Shown: piece by piece, positions 6,846-9,718 of the stretch
How positions within the stretch are numbered: position 1 is the stretch's first letter
Layout of the letters: every line of letters begins with the position of its first letter
Source of the DNA: JALZHR01 sp036389695
GTDB lineage: Bacteria > Acidobacteriota > Blastocatellia > Pyrinomonadales > Pyrinomonadaceae
DNA: 9,718 nt
Assembly: GCA_036389695.1 (NCBI GenBank)
Contig: DASVWG010000302.1
Coordinates: forward strand, 1-9,718
Reading direction: 5' to 3'
Made by a program: the position numbers and the translations under genes
The notes under the pieces: model-generated
Databases searched by the model: none
The model's input: the letters and a program-made list of their open reading frames with translations, nothing else
Told to the model about the DNA's origin: nothing

Positions 6846-6941
6846 GAAAGTGAAAAAGTGAAAAGGTGAAAAAGTGAAAAAGCGGTTTGGCAATGCTCAG
6901 CCGCTTTTTCACTTTTACCCTTTTTCACTTTTTCACTTTTC
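6846..6941 (+). repeat. Inverted octamer array, long hairpin closing the pilus cluster
   Basis: Left arm: four GTGAAAAA-type units at exactly 8-base spacing (6850, 6858, 6866, 6874) followed by GCGG. Right arm (6901-6941) is its reverse complement with a few substitutions and one-base slips. The arms span about 40 bases each around a 15-base loop (6886-6900). It starts directly after the TAG of the PilM-like gene and is followed by a T-rich stretch, so it could stop transcription between the pilus cluster and the sigma factor unit. Confidence 0.88.
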
Positions 6942-6953
6942 AATTGTTTTTAC

Positions 6954-6990
6954 TTGATTTTTTTGAAACACGCGTTCAGAATCACTCGTA
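6954..6990 (+). promoter_or_regulatory. Candidate promoter of the sigma factor unit
   Basis: Two overlapping readings are possible. TTGATT (6954-6959) and CAGAAT (6977-6982) are 17 bases apart, a weak housekeeping-type promoter with 4 of 6 matches in each box. Alternatively GAAAC (6965-6969) and TCGTA (6986-6990) are 16 bases apart, resembling an ECF-type promoter (AAC-rich -35, CGT-containing -10), which would suggest autoregulation. In the second case the leader before ATG 7004 would be very short. Neither is strong. Confidence 0.28.
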
Positions 6991-7003
6991 ATACCTTTGC
7001 GTC

Positions 7004-7615
7004 ATGATTACAGCCAACGCATTTACATTGGAAAATTTACGCAGCTTAACCGACGGCGAACTGATTGCGAAAGCGATTTCGGGGCGCGAGGACGGTTTTG
7101 AGGAGCTTGTGCGCCGCTACCAGCGCCCGATTACGTCCTACGTTTACCGGATGCTCGGCAACTACGACGCTTCGCTCGACGTGACGCAGGAGATTTTTAT
7201 CAAGGTTTACAATTCGATGGCGCGTTACAGCTCGGAATACAAATTCTCGACCTGGCTTTATAAAATCGCGCACAACGCTTCGATTGATTACCTGCGGCGA
7301 AACTCGGTCAACCAGCAAAGTCTGGAAGCGGAAAACAAGGACGGCAGCTACGAATTGCAGATTGAGAGCAAGCGGCTTTCGCCCGAACAGGAACGCGAGC
7401 GCAGCGAGTGGCGCACGGAAATCGAATCGGTCGTCAAATGTCTGCCCGCCGGCTATCGCGAATTGATTGTTTTGCGCCACTCTCAGGATTTGAGCTACGA
7501 CGAAATCGCCGAAATTACGAATCTGCCGCTCGGAACGGTAAAAAATCGCCTTTTCCGCGCGCGCGAAATGATGCGCGATATGTTTATCGAGCGCGGTTTT
7601 ACCGGAATCAGCTAA
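7004..7615 (+). CDS. ECF-family RNA polymerase sigma factor (RpoE-like)
   Basis: A 203-residue sigma-70-family factor with only regions 2 and 4, the definition of the ECF group. Region 2 (about 31-99) includes FEELVRRYQRPITSYVYRML, DVTQEIFIKVY (the polymerase-binding DxxQE(I/V)F motif) and KFSTWLYKIAHNASIDYLRR (-10 recognition). Region 4 (about 146-192) includes CLPAGYRELIVLRHSQDLSY, the helix-turn-helix EIAEITNLPLGTVKNRLFRA and a closing basic helix. Length is typical. A zinc-binding anti-sigma factor two genes downstream is the likely partner that holds it at the membrane until an envelope signal. The ATG has no visible Shine-Dalgarno, but the N-terminus LTDGELIAKAISGREDGFEE is normal for the family. 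Confidence 0.95.
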   Translation: MITANAFTLENLRSLTDGELIAKAISGREDGFEELVRRYQRPITSYVYRMLGNYDASLDVTQEIFIKVYNSMARYSSEYKFSTWLYKIAHNASIDYLRRNSVNQQSLEAENKDGSYELQIESKRLSPEQERERSEWRTEIESVVKCLPAGYRELIVLRHSQDLSYDEIAEITNLPLGTVKNRLFRAREMMRDMFIERGFTGIS

Positions 7616-7621
7616 AAGGAG
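7616..7621 (+). promoter_or_regulatory. Shine-Dalgarno of the DUF4870-type gene
   Basis: AAGGAG starts at the base after the sigma factor stop and lies 12 bases before ATG 7634. The spacing is somewhat long, and the next in-frame ATG at 7643 would be farther still, so 7634 is kept as the start. Confidence 0.6.
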
Positions 7622-7633
7622 AAAAACGAACGA

Positions 7634-8008
7634 ATGAACCACATGCAGTATCAGCAGAATATGTCGCTGCAAACGCCGGAGCACAAACAGATGGGCTTGT
7701 TTTTACATCTTTCGCAGCTCGCCAATATAATTCTTTTCCCGGTTGGAATCATCGTTCCAATCATCATCTGGCAGACGCAAAAAGACAAAATTCCCGCGCT
7801 CGACGCGCACGGCAAAATGGTCACGAATTTTATGATTTCGATGACCATTTACGGATTCGTCACCTTTATCCTGATGTTTGTTCTGGTCGGACTCCTTCTG
7901 CTTCCGATTCTCGCCATTATCGGCATTGTTTTCCCGATTATCGGCGCGGTCAAAGCCAACAACGGGGAATTCTGGGAATATCCGCTGACGATTAAGTTTT
8001 TGAAATAG
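7634..8008 (+). CDS. Small membrane protein, DUF4870 type
   Basis: A 124-residue protein matching the DUF4870 (Tic20-like fold) pattern: a short polar N-terminus with MGLFLHLSQLAN, a first membrane segment (NIILFPVGIIVPIIIWQT, about 31-48), a polar stretch KDKIPALDAHGKMVTNFMIS characteristic of the family (residues LDxHGK...NF), and a long second hydrophobic region (about 66-110) that can hold two helices, ending VFPIIGAVKANNGEFWEYPL. The biochemical function of the family is not known. Its position 18 bases after the sigma factor gene and before the anti-sigma gene suggests co-transcription and perhaps a part in signalling or in the envelope response, but this rests on position alone. Confidence 0.85.
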   Translation: MNHMQYQQNMSLQTPEHKQMGLFLHLSQLANIILFPVGIIVPIIIWQTQKDKIPALDAHGKMVTNFMISMTIYGFVTFILMFVLVGLLLLPILAIIGIVFPIIGAVKANNGEFWEYPLTIKFLK

Positions 8009-8013
8009 AAATT

Positions 8014-8055
8014 GCTGAAAGCTAAAAGCTAAAAGCTAATCGCTAATTGCTAAAA
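8014..8055 (+). repeat. Heptamer array GCTAAAA directly before the anti-sigma start codon
   Basis: Six units begin with GCT at exactly 7-base spacing: GCTGAAA, GCTAAAA, GCTAAAA, GCTAATC, GCTAATT and GCTAAAA (8014, 8021, 8028, 8035, 8042, 8049). The last unit ends at 8055 and the ATG follows at 8056. The array fills nearly the whole gap between the DUF4870-type gene and the anti-sigma gene and leaves no room for a Shine-Dalgarno. Confidence 0.87.
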
Positions 8056-8646
8056 ATGAAAGAGCAAGCCGGTAAAATCGAACAAACCTGCCCGCGCACG
8101 GAAATCGCCGTTTATGTTGACGGCGAGCTTGCGCCGCAGCAGGAACTCGTTCTGGAACAGCATTTAGCGTCTTGCCAAATTTGCCGCGCGGAGCTGAACG
8201 AGCAGAAAAAGCTTCTCTGCGCGCTGGATTTTCTGCTTGAAGAAAAGCCTGCCGAAATCGAAATCCCGGAAAATTTCGCGCGTGTCGTGGCGACGCGCGC
8301 CGAGAGCAACGTCAGCGGCTTGCGCAATCGCGAGGAGCGCCGCCGCGCGGTTTTTCTCTGCGCTTCGCTCGGTTTGATGGCGATGGTCGGGCTCGGCGCC
8401 GAAGCGAAAACGGTTTTTGCCGCGTCCGGCGTGGTTTTGGAACAGATTGCGGCGCTCGCCGTTTTTGTCGCTCATCTGGCTTATGATGTGGCGTTCGGCG
8501 TCGTCGTCATTTTGCGCTCGCTGGCTAATCAAACAATCGTCAGCGCCGCGCTGGTCGTCGTTGTTCTGCTCATCGGGTTCTGGATGTTTTCGTGGTTTGC
8601 CTTCGCGCGTTTTCGTCAGTCGTTCGTCTCGCACGTGAAAAAGTGA
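8056..8646 (+). CDS. Anti-sigma factor with zinc-finger (ZAS-type) N-terminus and membrane segments
   Basis: A 196-residue protein from ATG 8056; a TTG at 8047 is in frame but lies inside the repeat array and is not preferred. Near the N-terminus is HLASCQIC, giving H36-x3-C40-x2-C43, the zinc-associated anti-sigma motif; C12 could be a further ligand. DGELAP just before it is also common in this family. A helical sigma-binding stretch follows (AELNEQKKLLCALDFLLEEK). Hydrophobic segments occur at about 99-116 (VFLCASLGLMAMVGLGA), about 125-155 and about 160-182 (IVSAALVVVVLLIGFWMF), so the protein is membrane-anchored, possibly more than once. It should bind the ECF factor encoded upstream and release it in response to a signal. 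Its stop overlaps the GTG of the next gene. Confidence 0.88.
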   Translation: MKEQAGKIEQTCPRTEIAVYVDGELAPQQELVLEQHLASCQICRAELNEQKKLLCALDFLLEEKPAEIEIPENFARVVATRAESNVSGLRNREERRRAVFLCASLGLMAMVGLGAEAKTVFAASGVVLEQIAALAVFVAHLAYDVAFGVVVILRSLANQTIVSAALVVVVLLIGFWMFSWFAFARFRQSFVSHVKK

Positions 8647-9599
8647 TTTATAGCGCAGCGTTAAAAAATCCTTCCGTTTTTCATTTCCCGTTCCGCCAAA
8701 TCTTCGCGGGACTCTTTTGTGCGTTCCTTTTCACGGTTTCCATCTACGCGCAATCGAGTATCTCGCTGGTCGATGAAAATACTTTGGTCGTCGAAGACGC
8801 CAAAGATATGGAAATTTATTCTTTCGGCAAAAAAGTCATCGTCAAAGGTCAGGCGAAAGGCGTTCTGGCGTTCGGCGGCGACGTGTTTGTCGAAGGGCGT
8901 GTGGAAGGCGACGTGGCGACCATCGGCGGCTCGATTTATCAAAAAGAAGGCGCGTATATCGGCGGCGACGTCATCACTTTCGGCGGCGCTTATAAACACG
9001 ATTCCGCCGAGCCGATGCGCAACGCCGAAAAGGAAACCATCGTTTTTGCGGGCTACGAAGACGAGCTGCGCGAAATGATGCAGAATCCGACGCAGATTTT
9101 CGCGCCGCAACTGACCTGGTCTTTTCTCGCGCAGCGTCTTTTGTCGGCTTTGTTCTGGTTTATCGTCTCGCTCGGTTTGACGACGATTGCGCCCGGCGCG
9201 GTCAGTCGCGCCGTCGCGCGGTTTCAGCTTTCGACCGCGAAAATCATCGGCTTGGGCTTACTGGCGGGCGTGGTCAGCACGGTCGGCGTGATAACCGGTC
9301 TGAAATTTCTGCCCGGTTATGTCGGGACGATTACCGGCTTGATGATTTTTCTGATGCTGGTTCTGGCTTACGTTTTCGGGCGCGTATCGTTGCAGATGAG
9401 CCTCGGCAAATGGCTGCAAAAACTGATTATGCCCGAAAAACGCCATTCCGAATCGGTCGCGCTTCTGTTCGGCGTCTTGTTTTTCACGATTCTTCTTTCG
9501 CTGCCATACGTCTGGGCTTTAACGGTTTTCGTGCTCTGGACGGCGAGTCTCGGACTGGTTCTGACGGCGCGCTCCGGCAATAACTGGCAGAAAATCTAA
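8643..9599 (+). CDS. Bactofilin-like beta-helix domain fused to multi-pass membrane region
   Basis: A 318-residue protein from GTG 8643, which overlaps the anti-sigma TGA as GTGA, a usual sign of coupled translation. An ATG at 8592 is in frame but would overlap the upstream gene by 55 bases and put a charged stretch before the signal. Residues 18-36 look like a signal peptide or anchor (QIFAGLFCAFLFTVSIYA). Residues about 55-112 contain short glycine- and valine-rich turns (KKVIVKGQAKGVLAFGGDVF, EGRVEGDVATIGGSIYQKEG, AYIGGDVITFGG), the rung pattern of bactofilin / polymer-forming proteins. About 165-185, 200-225, 228-250 and 272-312 are membrane helices. If the signal is real, the beta-helix lies outside the cytoplasm. 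Role unknown; as the last gene of the sigma unit it may be a target or sensor of that system. Confidence 0.8.
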   Translation: MIYSAALKNPSVFHFPFRQIFAGLFCAFLFTVSIYAQSSISLVDENTLVVEDAKDMEIYSFGKKVIVKGQAKGVLAFGGDVFVEGRVEGDVATIGGSIYQKEGAYIGGDVITFGGAYKHDSAEPMRNAEKETIVFAGYEDELREMMQNPTQIFAPQLTWSFLAQRLLSALFWFIVSLGLTTIAPGAVSRAVARFQLSTAKIIGLGLLAGVVSTVGVITGLKFLPGYVGTITGLMIFLMLVLAYVFGRVSLQMSLGKWLQKLIMPEKRHSESVALLFGVLFFTILLSLPYVWALTVFVLWTASLGLVLTARSGNNWQKI

Positions 9600-9603
9600 T
9601 CAA

Positions 9604-9673
9604 ATTTTGAGTTTTGAATTTTAAATTTTGAGTGGAATTTGCCGGATTCAAAATTCAAAATTCAAAATTCAGA
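9604..9673 (+). repeat. Inverted heptamer array after the last gene
   Basis: Left arm: ATTTTGA, GTTTTGA, ATTTTAA and ATTTTGA at 7-base spacing (9604, 9611, 9618, 9625). Right arm: three ATTCAAA and one ATTCAGA (9646, 9653, 9660, 9667). The arms are reverse complements with a few mismatches around a loop at about 9632-9645. It begins four bases after the TAA of the last gene. It may act as a transcription end point, although the stem is AT-rich and the downstream T run is short. Confidence 0.82.
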
Positions 9674-9718
9674 ACTTTTCTTACATCCGTCTGTTAATAA
9701 TTTAATAATCCGAACGTT
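9674..9718. other. AT-rich end of window, no feature seen
   Basis: The last 45 bases are AT-rich with TTAATAATTTAATAAT-like runs. They could hold a promoter for a gene beyond the window, but nothing can be supported. Confidence 0.2.

Noticed and set aside
6846..6941. Insertion sequence end or miniature transposon (MITE)
   Set aside because: The inverted arms are adjacent simple repeats with a 15-base loop; there are no target-site duplications or transposase, and each such locus has a different unit.
7046..7684. Antisense reading frame of 212 codons opposite the sigma factor gene
   Set aside because: The opposite strand encodes an unmistakable ECF sigma factor; the antisense product shows no family motif.
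7408..7995. Shifted + strand reading frame of 195 codons across the sigma factor and DUF4870-type genes
   Set aside because: It overlaps two well-supported genes in another frame and has an arginine-rich, low-structure composition typical of a shadow frame.
8047..8055. TTG start for the anti-sigma gene
   Set aside because: It lies inside the heptamer array, and the ATG at 8056 immediately follows it in the same frame.
8592..8642. Upstream ATG start for the bactofilin-like gene
   Set aside because: It would overlap the anti-sigma gene by 55 bases; the GTG at 8643 gives the common four-base overlap and a better signal peptide.
8661..9110. Antisense reading frame of 149 codons opposite the bactofilin-like gene
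   Set aside because: No motif, and the + strand frame has a signal segment, rung repeats and coupled start.

Overview
The window looks like chromosomal DNA of a free-living diderm bacterium. I would tentatively place it in Acidobacteriota (Blastocatellia-like), from the gene arrangement, the secretin with a C-terminal cohesin-like domain, the moderate GC content and the sparse Shine-Dalgarno usage. This is inference; no marker gene is present to confirm it. No rRNA, tRNA, CRISPR array or transposase is visible. All supported genes are on the + strand.

Layout. (1) 1-216: the 3' end of an AT-rich gene for a four-helix-bundle protein of the 23S rRNA intervening-sequence type. (2) 235-6845: a type IV pilus / type II secretion-like cluster, made of a GspE/PilB assembly ATPase, a secretin (GspD/PilQ-like) with an N-terminal TPR region and a C-terminal cohesin-like domain, two tandem GspG-like (pseudo)pilins, and a PilM/GspL-like actin-fold protein. 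The usual platform protein (GspF/PilC), PilN/PilO and prepilin peptidase are absent from the window. (3) 7004-9599: a compact unit encoding an ECF sigma factor, a small DUF4870-type membrane protein, a zinc-binding anti-sigma factor with membrane segments, and a secreted or membrane protein joining a bactofilin-like beta-helix to several transmembrane helices.

The least conventional signal is a set of seven short arrays with a strict 7- or 8-base period, each with a different unit, placed at most gene boundaries: 198-232, 1906-1996, 4723-4796, 5420-5447, 6846-6941, 8014-8055 and 9604-9673. Four are inverted pairs able to form long hairpins. Three of these follow stop codons, and the fourth lies in the first codons of pilin 1. 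The other three are direct-only and touch start codons. Two arrays (octamer and heptamer) encode the cleaved leader peptides of the two tandem pilins, so gain or loss of one unit would frameshift the pilin. That makes them candidate phase-variation sites.

How the genes work together. The ATPase, pilins, secretin and PilM-like protein would contribute to a pilus or pseudopilus spanning both membranes, with remaining parts encoded elsewhere. The sigma/anti-sigma unit is probably an envelope-responsive regulon whose two membrane proteins are co-expressed with it. No direct link between the two clusters is visible beyond adjacency.
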